Origin: Marinobacter algicola DG893
GTDB taxonomy: Bacteria > Pseudomonadota > Gammaproteobacteria > Pseudomonadales > Oleiphilaceae
Direction: 5' to 3'
Length of the DNA stretch: 64,000 nucleotides
Assembly (NCBI RefSeq): GCF_000170835.1
Contig: NZ_ABCP01000009.1
Coordinates: 1-64,000, forward strand
The translations under genes were made by a program, and so were the position numbers. Numbering within the stretch: position 1 is the first letter of the stretch; the number at the start of each line of letters is the position of its first letter. The notes below the pieces were generated by a model. That model did no database searches, was not told the DNA's origin, and saw nothing but the letters and a program-made list of their open reading frames with translations. Positions 16,783 to 27,513 of this stretch are shown here, piece by piece.

Positions 16783-18705
16783 ATGAGCATAATGCAGCAT
16801 TTCAAAGACCGGTATGAAGCAACTCAGGAAGAAGAATACACTCTTGAGGAATACCTGGAGATCTGCAAAAAGGACCCGGCGGCATACGCCACTGCCGCAG
16901 AAAGGATGTTACTGGCCATTGGCGAGCCGGAGCCTGTCGACACATCCCGTGACTCCCGGCTGTCACGTATCTTTTCCAACAAGGTGATCAAGCGTTACCC
17001 GGAATTCTCCGAGTTCTATGGCATGGAAGAGGCTGTGGAAAACATCGTCTCCTTCTTCCGCCATGCTGCCCAGGGCCTGGAAGAGAAGAAACAGATACTC
17101 TACCTGCTTGGCCCCGTCGGTGGCGGCAAGTCCTCGCTCGCTGAAAAACTCAAGTCACTGATGCAGAAAGTGCCCTTCTATGCGATCAAAGGCTCACCAG
17201 TCAACGAGTCGCCACTGGGCCTGTTCGATCCCGCCGAGGATGCGAGTATTCTTGAAGAGGAATACGGCATCCCGCCCCGCTACCTCAAGTCCATCATGTC
17301 GCCCTGGGCGGTAAAACGCCTGCACGAGTACGGCGGCGACATCAGTCAGTTCCGTGTGGTGAAGATGTACCCATCGGTACTGGACCAGGTGGGTGTATCC
17401 AAGACCGAGCCGGGCGATGACAATAATCAGGACATCTCCGCCCTCGTAGGCAAGGTGAATATCCGCATGCTGGAAGACTTCTCCCAGGATGACCCGGACG
17501 CCTACAGCTTCAGCGGCGGTCTGTGCAAGGCCAACCAGGGCCTGATGGAATTCGTGGAAATGTTCAAGGCGCCTATCAAGGTGCTGCATCCGTTGCTCAC
17601 CGCCACCCAGGAAGGCAACTACAACACCACTGAAGGCATGGGCTCCGTGCCGTTCGACGGTATTATCCTGGCCCACTCCAACGAGTCCGAGTGGCAGACT
17701 TTCCGCAACAACAAGCATAACGAGGCCTTCCTTGATCGGGTATACATCGTCAAGGTGCCTTACTGCCTGCGCGTGACCGAAGAGATTGATATCTATCGCA
17801 AACTGCTGCGCGACAGTTCCCTCTCCGGCGCCCCCTGCGCACCGGATACCCTGGATATGCTGGCGCAGTTCTCCATCCTGTCGCGGGTCAAGGAGCCGGA
17901 AAACTCCAGTATCTTTTCCAAGATGCGGGTCTACGATGGCCAGAACATCAAGGACACCGACCCCAAAGCCAAATCCATCCAGGAATATCGCGATTCAGCC
18001 GGCGTGAATGAGGGCATGGACGGACTATCCACCCGTTTCGCGTTCAAGATTCTGTCCAAGGTGTTCAACTTTGACACCACGGAGGTGGCGGCTAACCCGG
18101 TGCATCTGCTCTATGTGCTGGAAAAACAGATCGAGCAGGAGCAATTCCAGGCCGAAACCCACGACCGCTACCTGCGGTTTATCAAGGAGTTCCTGGCGCC
18201 TCACTACGTTGAGTTTATTGGCAAGGAAATCCAGACGGCTTACCTCGAAAGCTACAGCGAATACGGCCAGAACCTGTTCGATCGCTACGTCACCTATGCC
18301 GACTTCTGGATTCAGGATCAGGAATACCGTGATCCGGAAACCGGGGAAATTCTCGACCGCTCGTCCATTAACGACGAGCTGGAGAAAATCGAGAAGCCTG
18401 CCGGCATTAGTAACCCGAAAGACTTCCGCAACGAGGTGGTCAATTTCGTGTTGCGGGCACGGGCGAACAACCAGGGTCGCAACCCGTCCTGGCTCAGCTA
18501 CGAAAAACTGCGCAGCGTGATCGAGAAGAAAATGTTCTCCAATACCGAGGACCTGCTGCCGGTTATTTCCTTCAATCCGAAGGCCAGCCAGGAGGATCAG
18601 AACAAGCACAAGCAGTTCGTCGAACGTATGGTCGATCGAGGCTACACGGAGAAACAGGTCCGTCTCCTTGCGGAATGGTACCTGCGGGTTCGTAAGTCTC
18701 AATAA
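16783..18705 (+). CDS. prkA: PrkA-family serine protein kinase / AAA protein (YeaG-like)
   Basis: A 640-residue cytoplasmic protein close in length to E. coli YeaG. The N-terminal PrkA AAA domain has Walker A GPVGGGKSS near residue 111, and the C-terminal part (from about 390) is the domain proposed to carry kinase activity. In other bacteria it acts in stationary-phase and nitrogen-stress adaptation, with sigma-S and NtrC control in E. coli. ATG at 16783 has GAGGGG seven bases upstream. It leads the operon with yeaH (33 bp later) and the spoVR-like gene, a widely conserved trio. Confidence 0.96.
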   Translation: MSIMQHFKDRYEATQEEEYTLEEYLEICKKDPAAYATAAERMLLAIGEPEPVDTSRDSRLSRIFSNKVIKRYPEFSEFYGMEEAVENIVSFFRHAAQGLEEKKQILYLLGPVGGGKSSLAEKLKSLMQKVPFYAIKGSPVNESPLGLFDPAEDASILEEEYGIPPRYLKSIMSPWAVKRLHEYGGDISQFRVVKMYPSVLDQVGVSKTEPGDDNNQDISALVGKVNIRMLEDFSQDDPDAYSFSGGLCKANQGLMEFVEMFKAPIKVLHPLLTATQEGNYNTTEGMGSVPFDGIILAHSNESEWQTFRNNKHNEAFLDRVYIVKVPYCLRVTEEIDIYRKLLRDSSLSGAPCAPDTLDMLAQFSILSRVKEPENSSIFSKMRVYDGQNIKDTDPKAKSIQEYRDSAGVNEGMDGLSTRFAFKILSKVFNFDTTEVAANPVHLLYVLEKQIEQEQFQAETHDRYLRFIKEFLAPHYVEFIGKEIQTAYLESYSEYGQNLFDRYVTYADFWIQDQEYRDPETGEILDRSSINDELEKIEKPAGISNPKDFRNEVVNFVLRARANNQGRNPSWLSYEKLRSVIEKKMFSNTEDLLPVISFNPKASQEDQNKHKQFVERMVDRGYTEKQVRLLAEWYLRVRKSQ

Positions 18706-18738
18706 GTCAGCCTTCATACGCTGAACTGGAGTGAAACT

Positions 18739-20034
18739 ATGGGTATGACCCACGTAGTCGACCGGCGACTGAACGGCAAAAACAAGAGCGCGGTAAACCG
18801 GGAACGTTTCCTGCGCCGTTACCGCCATCACATCAAAAAGGCAGTGGCGGACGCGGTTCACCGGCGCTCCATTACGGATATTGAGCGTGGCGAGAACGTC
18901 AGTATTCCCTCCCGGGATACTGACGAACCGATTTTCCACCATGGCCAGGGCGGCAAACGGGAGATGGTGCATCCGGGCAACAAGGAGTTTGTGACGGGTG
19001 ACACGGTGCCCAAACCTCCGGGAGGTGGCGGCGGAGGCCAGGGACAAGGCCAGGCCAGCCCGGACGGCGAAGGCATGGATGAGTTTGCCTTCCAGATCAC
19101 CCAGGAAGAATTCCTCGACTTTCTGTTTGATGATCTGGAGCTGCCCAATCTAGCCCGTAAAAAACTGAAAGACACCGAGGCGTTCAAATACGTTCGCTCC
19201 GGTTTTTCAACTCAGGGCATCCCCGCCAAGCTGGACGTGGTTCGTTCGTTACGAGGCGCCCATGCCCGCCGCCTTGGGCTCGGCGGTGCACGCCGCAAGA
19301 AAATACGCCGAATGGAGGAAGAGCTGGCCGCACTGAGAAGTGCACCGGAGGATCTGGACCCGGCGTTCAGCCACGAGGACCAGATCAAAGCCCTGGAGGA
19401 TGAAATTGCCGATCTCAAGGCCAATGTTCGGCGCATTCCGTTCATTGACGAAATTGACTTGCGTTACCGCCAGCACATCAAGAAGCCACAACCAGCCACC
19501 AGCGCCGTGATGTTCTGCCTGATGGATGTGTCCGGGTCGATGACCCAGATGCACAAGGACATCGCCAAACGTTTCTTCATCCTGCTGTATTTGTTCCTGA
19601 AGAAGAACTACAAGAAGATCGAAGTGGTCTTCATCCGCCACCACACCAGCGCCAAGGAAGTGGACGAGGAAGAGTTCTTCTACTCACGGGAAACCGGCGG
19701 CACGATTGTCTCCAGCGCCCTCAAGCTGATGCACAAGATCATCGAGTCCCGGTATTCTCCTGCGGAATGGAACATCTATGCCGCCCAAGCTTCGGACGGC
19801 GACAACTGGAACGACGACTCTCCCATCTGCAGCAAGTTGCTGGCCGACAGCATCCTGCCATTGGTGCAGTATTACGCCTATGTGGAGATCACGCCCCAGG
19901 ATCACCAGATGCTGTGGTACGAATACGAGAAGATCCAGGAGCGGTTCCCGCAGAGCTTCGCGCTGCAACAGATCGCCGATCCTGGTGAAATCTATCCGGT
20001 CTTCCGCCAGTTGTTCGAGAGGAAAGCCGCATGA
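18739..20034 (+). CDS. YeaH/YhbH family protein (VWA-like)
   Basis: Second gene of the prkA operon, 431 residues. It starts with a basic segment ([21 protein letters not shown]), has a Gly/Gln-rich linker near 95-110 ([13 protein letters not shown]) and a von Willebrand A-like domain with the metal site DVSGSMTQ near residue 258. Family members (DUF444, YeaH in E. coli) travel with PrkA and SpoVR and are expressed in stationary phase, but the biochemical role is unknown. Its TGA overlaps the ATG of the next gene (ATGA at 20031..20034), which indicates translational coupling. Confidence 0.94.
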   Translation: MGMTHVVDRRLNGKNKSAVNRERFLRRYRHHIKKAVADAVHRRSITDIERGENVSIPSRDTDEPIFHHGQGGKREMVHPGNKEFVTGDTVPKPPGGGGGGQGQGQASPDGEGMDEFAFQITQEEFLDFLFDDLELPNLARKKLKDTEAFKYVRSGFSTQGIPAKLDVVRSLRGAHARRLGLGGARRKKIRRMEEELAALRSAPEDLDPAFSHEDQIKALEDEIADLKANVRRIPFIDEIDLRYRQHIKKPQPATSAVMFCLMDVSGSMTQMHKDIAKRFFILLYLFLKKNYKKIEVVFIRHHTSAKEVDEEEFFYSRETGGTIVSSALKLMHKIIESRYSPAEWNIYAAQASDGDNWNDDSPICSKLLADSILPLVQYYAYVEITPQDHQMLWYEYEKIQERFPQSFALQQIADPGEIYPVFRQLFERKAA

Positions 20035-21578
20035 CCGACACCATCGACAGACCCAACGAGCCGAAAACCCGGGAACCCATATCCACCAGTTCTGAGTGGA
20101 CCTTCCCGCTGATCGAGAAGTACGACGAGGAAATCGCCAAATGTGCGGCAGAGTTCGGCCTCGACACCTACCCCAACCAGGTAGAGGTGATCAGCGCCGA
20201 ACAGATGATGGACGCCTACAGCTCCGTCGGCATGCCCGTGGGGTACCACCACTGGTCCTTCGGCAAGCAGTTCCTGTCTACCTCGAAAGGGTATCAGCGG
20301 GGGCAGATGGGCCTTGCCTACGAGATCGTGATCAACTCAGACCCCTGCATTGCCTACCTGATGGAGGAGAACACCCTGCCCATGCAGGCACTGGTCATTG
20401 CCCACGCTTCCTATGGCCACAACTCATTCTTCAAGGGCAACTACCTGTTCCGAACCTGGACCGACGCCAGCGCCATCATTGACTACCTGGTGTTTGCCCG
20501 CAACTACGTGGCGGAATGCGAGGAGCGCTATGGCCTCGACGCGGTTGAAGAAATCCTGGATTCCTGCCATGCCCTGATGAACTACGGTGTTGACCGCTAC
20601 AAGCGCCCCGCGCCGATCTCCGCCGCCGAGGAACTGCGACGGCAAAAAGAGCGAGAGGAATACCAGCAGCGCCGGCTCAACGATCTTTGGCGCACCATCC
20701 CCAAACTGGGCGAGGACGACGACCCGGTGAGTCGCAAGAAGCGCTACCCGGAGGAACCCCAGGAAAACATCCTCTACTTCATCGAGAAGAACGCGCCACT
20801 GCTGGAGACCTGGCAACGGGAAATCATTCGTATCGTTCGCAAGCTGGGCCAGTACTTCTACCCTCAGCGCCAGACCCAGGTGATGAACGAGGGCTGGGCC
20901 ACTTTCTGGCATTACACTCTGCTGCACCGGATGTACGACAAGGGTCTGGTGAACGACGGCTTTATGATGGAGTTCCTGCAAAGCCATACGGCTGTGGTTT
21001 ACCAGCCACCGTTTGACAGCCCCTGGTATTCAGGCATCAACCCCTACACCCTGGGTTTTTCGATGTTCACCGATCTGCGTCGGATCTGTGAAAACCCCAC
21101 CGACGAGGACCGGGAATGGTTTCCGGACTTTGCCGGTTCTGATTGGCTGGAAACCCTGCATTTTGCCATGAAGAATTTCAAGGATGAGAGCTTCATCCAG
21201 CAATTCCTGTCCCCAAAAGTAATGAGGGACCTGAAGCTTTTTGCCATTCAGAACGATGACGAGGAAGACGTCTACCGGATCACAGCCATCCACGATGACC
21301 CTGGCTACCGCAGCCTTCGGGAAAAGCTCGCACGGCAATACAACCTGAGCTATCGCGAACCCAACATCCAGGTCTGGAACGTGGATGTCAGGGGCGATCG
21401 CTCACTGACCCTGCGGCACATTCCCGTCGACCGGGTCCCACTTGGCGACGACACTAACGAGGTGCTTCGTCACGTGCATCGTTTGTGGGGCTTTGATGTC
21501 CATCTGGAAAGCGTCGAAAACGGCGTGGTCATGGAAGAATGCCACTGCCCGGAACGGGAGCCGGACGACGCGGATTGA
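20031..21578 (+). CDS. SpoVR family protein (YcgB-like)
   Basis: A 515-residue soluble protein with family features: [36 protein letters not shown] (two pieces of a conserved region), [10 protein letters not shown] and the C-terminal [28 protein letters not shown] region. SpoVR proteins are linked to spore cortex formation in Bacillus and to stationary-phase stress in proteobacteria; the molecular function is unknown. Translationally coupled to the yeaH-like gene. It converges on the TonB receptor gene with 16 bp between stops. Confidence 0.95.
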   Translation: MTDTIDRPNEPKTREPISTSSEWTFPLIEKYDEEIAKCAAEFGLDTYPNQVEVISAEQMMDAYSSVGMPVGYHHWSFGKQFLSTSKGYQRGQMGLAYEIVINSDPCIAYLMEENTLPMQALVIAHASYGHNSFFKGNYLFRTWTDASAIIDYLVFARNYVAECEERYGLDAVEEILDSCHALMNYGVDRYKRPAPISAAEELRRQKEREEYQQRRLNDLWRTIPKLGEDDDPVSRKKRYPEEPQENILYFIEKNAPLLETWQREIIRIVRKLGQYFYPQRQTQVMNEGWATFWHYTLLHRMYDKGLVNDGFMMEFLQSHTAVVYQPPFDSPWYSGINPYTLGFSMFTDLRRICENPTDEDREWFPDFAGSDWLETLHFAMKNFKDESFIQQFLSPKVMRDLKLFAIQNDDEEDVYRITAIHDDPGYRSLREKLARQYNLSYREPNIQVWNVDVRGDRSLTLRHIPVDRVPLGDDTNEVLRHVHRLWGFDVHLESVENGVVMEECHCPEREPDDAD

Positions 21579-21594
21579 ATGTGGCCATTGATTG

Positions 21595-23667
21595 TCAGAA
21601 TGCCCACTCCAGCCCGGCATAGAAGGTTCTGCCGGGCGCGGGTTCATAGTATCCGCGATCTTCGATGGGCCTGTCTGCGTTGGCGTTGATGCGGATGTTG
21701 CTGAAGTAATCCTCATCCAGCAGATTGCGGATACCGCCGTAGACGCTGAAGCTCTGGCTGCCCAGGCGAACGCTGTCACCGGCCCGAATCCCCAACAGCC
21801 AGTAGTCGTTGACCTTGGTCTGGTTGCTGTTCTCGGCGTACAGATCACCGACATACTGCCATTCCAGGGCAGCAAATTGTTGCCCGTCACCGCGCCACTC
21901 TACTTCCGTGACCCATTGTTCCTGCGGTAACCCCGGCAGGCGATTGCCATCGGCGTCATTGCCCTGCTCGTCGGTAAAGTCCTTGAGTGTGTAGTCCGCC
22001 AGGGTCACGGCGCTGGTTACGCGCCAGGCGTAAGAAATGTCCCACTTCAGGCCGAGTTCTAGCCCATTCCGTTCTGTGCGCCCGGCGTTTTCGTAGAAAG
22101 TTCGATTATTGATCTCGTAAGGCAGGATTTCGTCATCCACCCGGATGGAAAACAGCGCCAGGTCATAACGGATCCCCTGCCCCAAGGCGCCGCGGATACC
22201 CATTTCCCGGTTAAGCGCCTGCTGGGGCTCAATGTCTGGATTGAAGCCACCGCTGCCGTCGGGATTGGCAAACTCCGTGAAGGTGGGTGCTTCAAAGGCC
22301 GTGCCCACCGTGGCGTAGAACTGCTGGCGTGGCGCCAACCGATAGCTGACTCCCGCAAAGCCGCTGAATTCCCGATAGGTGCGGCTGCCGGAATCGTCGC
22401 CGTCGCTGGTCCTGTGATCGTCCACCGATAGCCGCAAGCGATCAAACCGGGTGCCCAGAGACACGTTCAGGCGCTCCGTCAATGCCAGATCACCCTGGGC
22501 AAACACCGCGGCGGTAGTGCCGTTCTGGGTTTCGTCCTGGGTTTGTCCGGTGACATCACCGTCAAACGACACCGAATAGCGCCGGCGTTCATCAACCTGG
22601 CGATGAAGATCCGCGCCCACCACCCAGGTCAGCGGAAGGCCCGCTACCTCGCTGCCCTGCTGGTAGTCCGTACTGACGCCATAAAACTGCCGGTCGTAGG
22701 CAATCCGGCTGGGGCCGGGAAACGGCAGTTGCTGGGCAAAGTCACGGTGCGTGAAAAAGGTACTAACGGTCAGATCCCCAGTACCCATCTCGGCGGTTTC
22801 ATAAAGCAACCCCAGCGTCTGCTGGTCAACGTCCTGGCCGGCATCAAGCCGTTCGGCATTGGCCGTCGCCTGGCGGCGATTTTGTTCCACCTGGCTCGCT
22901 GTCAGACCGGCGGGATCTTCTGCTTTCGGCGTGTGCAAGGCATTGAAGGTGGCCGTTAAACGCTGGCCTGCTCCCCAACCATGAGACACCCGCCCATTGA
23001 AAAGACCTTTCTCGACTTGGCTCTGATCGCGGTAACCGTTGTAGTTGAGCCAGGACGCAGTTGCGATGCCACTCGTCGCTCCCTCATTTCCGTTGGCCTG
23101 AAACGTGGTTTTGTAATAGTCGTTGCTTCCCACATCCTGACGCAGGCGTGCGCCCGGCGGCCGTTCGTCTCCCCGGGCCGTGGTAATGTCGATCACTCCG
23201 CCCGAGGCGTTACCGTACTGAACCGACGACGGCCCGCGAATCACTTCAATGCGCTGTGCCGAGTCCAGGTCCACCGCATCAATCTGAGACTGCCCATCGG
23301 GCAAGGTGTAGGGGATGCCATCCACCTGGATACGAATGCCGCGAATACCGAATGGCGCTCTGGCGCCAAAACCGCGGGTGGACAGCCGCAGATTCTGGGC
23401 GAAGTTGTAGCGGTTCTGGAAGAACAGGCCAGGGACGGTATCCAGGGATTCGTCCAGTTGCAGCCTCTGCTGGCCCTCCTGGATATCCGGCGCATTGGTC
23501 ACGGAAACCGCAGCGGGGGTTTCGTAGAGGTCTCTCTCAAGGCGGGGGGACGTCACCTTGATGACATTGTCTTGCGACTCCACGCTCTGCTGCGCGTTGG
23601 CGTTAGCCCATGTTCCAGCGGATATCAACGCTGGAAAGACCACGACTAACCTCCTGGGAACGACCAC
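21595..23667 (-). CDS. TonB-dependent outer-membrane receptor, YncD/PqqU-like
   Basis: A 690-residue outer-membrane receptor. It has a signal peptide (MVVPRRLVVVFPALISAG to ANAQ), an N-terminal plug (VDGIPYTLPDGQSQID, IEVIRGPSSVQYGNASGGVI) and a 22-strand-type barrel ending in ...EWAF with the terminal aromatic residue. From memory the plug and the end (RGYYEPAPGRTFYAGLEWAF) align with E. coli YncD, now called PqqU, which imports the cofactor PQQ. PQQ uptake is therefore the leading guess, but iron chelates remain possible. Two starts have GGAGG sites, GTG at 23667 and GTG 24 bp later; the first keeps the Arg pair of the signal peptide. It lies 19 bp after lrgB. Confidence 0.85.
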   Translation of the reverse strand: MVVPRRLVVVFPALISAGTWANANAQQSVESQDNVIKVTSPRLERDLYETPAAVSVTNAPDIQEGQQRLQLDESLDTVPGLFFQNRYNFAQNLRLSTRGFGARAPFGIRGIRIQVDGIPYTLPDGQSQIDAVDLDSAQRIEVIRGPSSVQYGNASGGVIDITTARGDERPPGARLRQDVGSNDYYKTTFQANGNEGATSGIATASWLNYNGYRDQSQVEKGLFNGRVSHGWGAGQRLTATFNALHTPKAEDPAGLTASQVEQNRRQATANAERLDAGQDVDQQTLGLLYETAEMGTGDLTVSTFFTHRDFAQQLPFPGPSRIAYDRQFYGVSTDYQQGSEVAGLPLTWVVGADLHRQVDERRRYSVSFDGDVTGQTQDETQNGTTAAVFAQGDLALTERLNVSLGTRFDRLRLSVDDHRTSDGDDSGSRTYREFSGFAGVSYRLAPRQQFYATVGTAFEAPTFTEFANPDGSGGFNPDIEPQQALNREMGIRGALGQGIRYDLALFSIRVDDEILPYEINNRTFYENAGRTERNGLELGLKWDISYAWRVTSAVTLADYTLKDFTDEQGNDADGNRLPGLPQEQWVTEVEWRGDGQQFAALEWQYVGDLYAENSNQTKVNDYWLLGIRAGDSVRLGSQSFSVYGGIRNLLDEDYFSNIRINANADRPIEDRGYYEPAPGRTFYAGLEWAF

Positions 23668-23686
23668 CTTACCTCCTGCTGCCGGG

Positions 23687-24412
23687 TTAAATTCCGAGTA
23701 AATCCACTAACCAGGGCACAATCAACGCCGTCGCAAACGCCGACAGCGCCATCGCCAGCCCCGAAAAAGCCCCCATCTGGGAGCTGACCTGAAACGCCCT
23801 TGCTGTGCCAATACCATGGGCCGCGACGCCCATGGCGATGCCTTTCACACTGTCGTCGGTGATACGCATCCATTCAAACAGTTTGGTACCGAGCACAGCG
23901 CCGACAATACCTGTGGCCACCACCAGAACGGCGGTCAAAGACGGAATGCCACCGATGGTTTCGGAAATCCCCATGGCAACCGGCGCCGTGGCGGATTTGG
24001 GCGCCAGGGACACCTGGATTTCCGTGGAGCCGCCAAGCATCCAGGCAAGCCCGATGGAACTGCCCGCTGCAATCACAACACCACACACCAGGGAAATGGA
24101 TACCGGCAGCCAGAGCTGGCGCAGCCGGGAAAACTGCTGGTAAAGGGGAACCGCCAGAGCCACCGTGGCAGGCCCCAACAGGAAGTGAACGAACTGACCG
24201 CCTTCAAAGTATTCCTCGTAGGAGGTACCAGTGAGCATCAACAGGGCAATCAGCATTGCCACTGAGGTAACCACCGGATTGACCAGGGGGCTGGAGTTGG
24301 ACTTGAGATAGAGCCGATAGGCAAGGCCATAGGCCACCAGCGTTATGGTCAGGCCAAGCAATGGCGATGTCGAAAGATAAACCCAGATATCACGAATGAC
24401 CGGCTCATTCAT
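23687..24412 (-). CDS. lrgB: LrgB/CidB family membrane protein
   Basis: A 241-residue inner-membrane protein with about seven hydrophobic segments and the LrgB hallmarks SLAPKSATAPVAMGISE, GGIPSLTAVLVV and GVAAHGIGTARAF. LrgAB/CidAB pairs were first described as holin/antiholin-like modulators of murein hydrolase activity, and more recently as pyruvate or glycolate carriers. The start is the ATG at 24412 with GGAGG upstream. It overlaps the end of the lrgA-like gene by 8 bp, so the pair is translationally coupled. Confidence 0.93.
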   Translation of the reverse strand: MNEPVIRDIWVYLSTSPLLGLTITLVAYGLAYRLYLKSNSSPLVNPVVTSVAMLIALLMLTGTSYEEYFEGGQFVHFLLGPATVALAVPLYQQFSRLRQLWLPVSISLVCGVVIAAGSSIGLAWMLGGSTEIQVSLAPKSATAPVAMGISETIGGIPSLTAVLVVATGIVGAVLGTKLFEWMRITDDSVKGIAMGVAAHGIGTARAFQVSSQMGAFSGLAMALSAFATALIVPWLVDLLGI

Positions 24413-24785
24413 CCCTCTGCCCTCCCGCATCTTCGGGGCTGCTAAACCATCGCGAGGTTACCTGCATAATGCCTGCGGTAGCGACCATGGTGATAATAGT
24501 GGAGAGAAACAGAGCCAGCGTGATCGGCAGCCACTCATCCGCAATCCGGCCAAAATGACTCATCATGCCAACACCCGCCGGCACGAACAGTAGCGACAGA
24601 TGGCTAAGCAATGCGCTGGAAGCGTTCTCAAGTGGCTCTGGCGTGGCGCCCCGAATCATCAGCGTCAGGAACAACATCACCATACCCAGCACGGGCCCTG
24701 GAATCGGCAGTGACAGAAGACGAACAGTAACTTCCCCTACCAACTGATACACCAGCAGCAGGGTTATTCCGTTGAGAAAATTCAT
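24405..24785 (-). CDS. lrgA: LrgA/CidA family membrane protein
   Basis: A 126-residue protein with four membrane helices. It has the family motif PGPVLGMVMLFLTLM and a segment SHLSLLFVPAGVGMM. It is the small holin-like partner of LrgB, encoded directly after. LrgA and CidA cannot be told apart by sequence here. It starts 64 bp after the BASS transporter gene on the same strand, so one transcript could run from BASS to the TonB receptor. Confidence 0.92.
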   Translation of the reverse strand: MNFLNGITLLLVYQLVGEVTVRLLSLPIPGPVLGMVMLFLTLMIRGATPEPLENASSALLSHLSLLFVPAGVGMMSHFGRIADEWLPITLALFLSTIITMVATAGIMQVTSRWFSSPEDAGGQRDE

Positions 24786-24849
24786 GATGGCAGCCCCCGA
24801 CAGAAAAAACGGCCCAAGTCAGGAGCATAGCCACTAAGCAGCGCCCTGC

Positions 24850-25761
24850 CTACCCGGCCTTGGTCTCTGGGCCCGGTTGGGGGGTGGTAGTGATGGTAGT
24901 GGCGGGAATCACCTTCCGGCCGTAGGCCGCCAGCAGGAACCCGATCGGGAACATCAGCACGCCGTATACCGCCGCAGGAATCGACATGGTGCTGGACTCC
25001 AGTAACGTCAGCGTCACCAGCAGGGCGATGGTGCTGTTTTTGATGCCCAACTCCACGGCAACTGCAATGGATTCGCGCTGGGTCAGGCCCACGGCGCGGC
25101 CCGCCAGGAGCCCCAGGAATATACCGGCAATGTTCAGCAGAAGGGTGGCCGGGCCGGCCTGTCGCAGCAGGTCCCAAATCTGGTCTCGTACGCCCCAGAT
25201 CAGCCCGACAACCAGCAACGCCAGTACCACACCCCCGAACACGCTGACCGCGCTTTCCGCGCGGCGTGAGAGTTCTGGCGCCCGGGTACGGAAAACCATC
25301 CCAATCGCCACAGGGAACAGGACAATACCCACCAGCATGCCTACCGTTCTTCCCACCGGTAGCGCGATGGACTCCTCCGTGCCGGCATAGAGTTGAAGCG
25401 CATAGTTGGTGAACAACGGCAGTGTCACGATGGTGATAAGACTGGCCGTGACCGTCAGCACGATCGACAGGGCGATGTTCCCCCGGGACAGCAGTACGAA
25501 CAGATTTGAGGTGGTGCCACCCGGGCAGGCCGCAATGATCACCAGTCCCACGGCAATTGCCGATGACAGGTCGAGCATGGAGGCAATGGCAAAGGCCACC
25601 ATGGGCATGAGCAGTATCTGGGCAACAGTACCCACCACCATCCCTTTTGGATACACCGCCACTTGGCGGAAGTCCCTGACCGTCAGGGTCATACCTATAC
25701 CGATCATGATGATAAACAGGGCAATCGGCAGCCCCGCAGAGATCAGTGGACTCGATTCCAC
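24850..25761 (-). CDS. Bile acid:sodium symporter (BASS) family transporter
   Basis: A 303-residue inner-membrane protein with about ten helices. Typical BASS features are MGIGMTLTVRDF-like text near the start (IGIGMTLTVRDFRQV), AACPGGTTSNLFVLLSRGN and VELGIKNSTIALLVTL, the last near the sodium/substrate crossover. Bacterial members carry organic anions such as pantoate or other carboxylates; the substrate cannot be assigned. It heads the minus-strand run with lrgA, lrgB and the receptor gene. The 267-bp gap to the wax ester synthase gene contains its promoter but nothing else I can name. Confidence 0.88.
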   Translation of the reverse strand: MESSPLISAGLPIALFIIMIGIGMTLTVRDFRQVAVYPKGMVVGTVAQILLMPMVAFAIASMLDLSSAIAVGLVIIAACPGGTTSNLFVLLSRGNIALSIVLTVTASLITIVTLPLFTNYALQLYAGTEESIALPVGRTVGMLVGIVLFPVAIGMVFRTRAPELSRRAESAVSVFGGVVLALLVVGLIWGVRDQIWDLLRQAGPATLLLNIAGIFLGLLAGRAVGLTQRESIAVAVELGIKNSTIALLVTLTLLESSTMSIPAAVYGVLMFPIGFLLAAYGRKVIPATTITTTPQPGPETKAG

Positions 25762-26028
25762 AAAGCCTCCAAGGATTGTTGTTGTGATTAGATTAGCCAG
25801 CTAGTGAAAATAGCATAAGCTGCCGAAAAAGAGTGAATATGGATTCGCAACAACATGTAATTGCGCAAAGGGTAGGAATGGGATTGCGCGCAAAAACCTG
25901 AACCTTTCAACCTGCTTGTTCGTGTGATTGTCCCGGTTGTTGCGTATACTTTCGAACAACAACTATACGAATCCAAACGCATCAGATTCAGTGCAGTTTG
26001 GCAGCTTCATAAAGCAAGAGGACGATCA

Positions 26029-27486
26029 ATGAAACGCCTGGGCACACTGGACGCTTCCTGGTTGGCGGTGGAATCGGAAGACACCCCGATGCACGTCGGC
26101 AACCTGCAGATTTTTTCACTACCGGAAGATGCTCCGGAGACGTTTCTAAGAGACATGCTCGCCCGCATGAAAGCCGATGCCGATGTAGCGCCGCCCTGGT
26201 GCTACAAGCTCGCCTTTTCGGGGTTCCTGGGCCGCCTGGTCGCCCCGTCCTGGAAGGTCGACAAGAAGCTGGATCTCGACTACCACGTTCGACACTCGGC
26301 GTTGCCGCGCCCCGGCAGTGAACGGGAACTTGGCATCCTGGTATCCAGGCTGCATTCCAACCCGCTGGATTTTTCCCGCCCGCTTTGGGAATGCCACATT
26401 ATCGAGGGCCTGGAGAACAACCGTTTTGCCCTCTACACCAAGATGCATCATTCCATGATTGATGGCATAAGCGGTGTTCGGCTGATGCAGCGGGTGCTCA
26501 GCGAGGACCCCGGTGAGATTAATATGCTGCCGCCATGGTCGGTACGCCCGGAGCGGACACGGGGCAGCAAGACAGATTCCGAAGCCAGCATTTCAGCCGC
26601 CCTGTCCCAGGCCATGGAAGCCCTGAGGATTCAGGCCGACATGGCGCCGAGGCTCTGGAATGCGATGAACCGCCTGATCCAGTCCGCACGGCACCCGGAA
26701 GAGGGGCTGACCGCGCCCTTTGCCGGCCCGGTTTCCGCCCTCAATCACCGGGTCACCGGTCAGCGGCGGTTTGCCACCCAGCACTACCAGCTCGAACGGA
26801 TCAAACAGGTCGCCCAGGCGTCCAACGGCTCCCTGAACGACATTGTGCTCTACCTCTGTGGCACTGCCCTGCGCCGCTTTCTTGTTGAACAGGATGGTTT
26901 GCCGGATACGCCACTCACCGCCGGAATTCCGGTGAATATCCGCCCCTCCGATGACCAGGGCACGGGCACCCAGATCAGCTTCATGATTGCCTCACTGGCG
27001 ACCGACGAAGCCGATCCCCTCAAGCGGCTGAAGAGCATCAAACACTCTACCCGCAGGGCCAAACAACACCTTCAGAAACTGCCGCGTAAAGCCCTGACCC
27101 AATACACCATGCTGCTGATGTCGCCCTACATCCTGCAGTTGATGTCAGGCCTGGGCGGGCGAATGCGCCCGGTGTTCAACGTGACCATCTCCAACGTGCC
27201 AGGGCCAGGGGAAACCCTTTACTATGAAGGAGCACGACTGGAGGCGATGTACCCGGTTTCGCTTATTGCCCACGGCGGTGCGCTCAACATTACTTGCCTG
27301 AGCTACGCCGGCTCGCTCAACTTCGGTTTCACGGGCTGCCGCGATACGTTGCCCAGTATGCAGAAGCTGGCGGTCTACACCGGTGAGGCTTTGGATGAAC
27401 TGGAAAGCCTGGTTTCGCCACCACCAAATCAGACCAAAACCAACGCTCGAAAGGCGCCTCGCAAAAAGACTGCGGAAAAGAGCTAA
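26029..27486 (+). CDS. Wax ester synthase / diacylglycerol acyltransferase (WS/DGAT)
   Basis: This enzyme joins a fatty alcohol or diacylglycerol to acyl-CoA, making storage wax esters or triacylglycerol at the membrane and lipid-droplet surface. The 485-residue protein holds the catalytic HHSMIDG (H140-G146), PLWECHIIEGLENNRFALYTK before it, and the late family motifs NVTISNVPGPGETLYYEGA and GALNITCLSYAG. The whole sequence reads close to the Marinobacter Ma2/WS2 enzyme as I remember it. ATG at 26029 lies eight bases after AGAGGA, and an earlier in-frame start is unlikely. A TATACT at 25945..25950 may be a -10 element. It is not adjacent to a fatty acyl reductase. Confidence 0.95.
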   Translation: MKRLGTLDASWLAVESEDTPMHVGNLQIFSLPEDAPETFLRDMLARMKADADVAPPWCYKLAFSGFLGRLVAPSWKVDKKLDLDYHVRHSALPRPGSERELGILVSRLHSNPLDFSRPLWECHIIEGLENNRFALYTKMHHSMIDGISGVRLMQRVLSEDPGEINMLPPWSVRPERTRGSKTDSEASISAALSQAMEALRIQADMAPRLWNAMNRLIQSARHPEEGLTAPFAGPVSALNHRVTGQRRFATQHYQLERIKQVAQASNGSLNDIVLYLCGTALRRFLVEQDGLPDTPLTAGIPVNIRPSDDQGTGTQISFMIASLATDEADPLKRLKSIKHSTRRAKQHLQKLPRKALTQYTMLLMSPYILQLMSGLGGRMRPVFNVTISNVPGPGETLYYEGARLEAMYPVSLIAHGGALNITCLSYAGSLNFGFTGCRDTLPSMQKLAVYTGEALDELESLVSPPPNQTKTNARKAPRKKTAEKS

Positions 27487-27513
27487 CAGGGCTCCGGTGC
27501 CCGTGGGGCTGAG

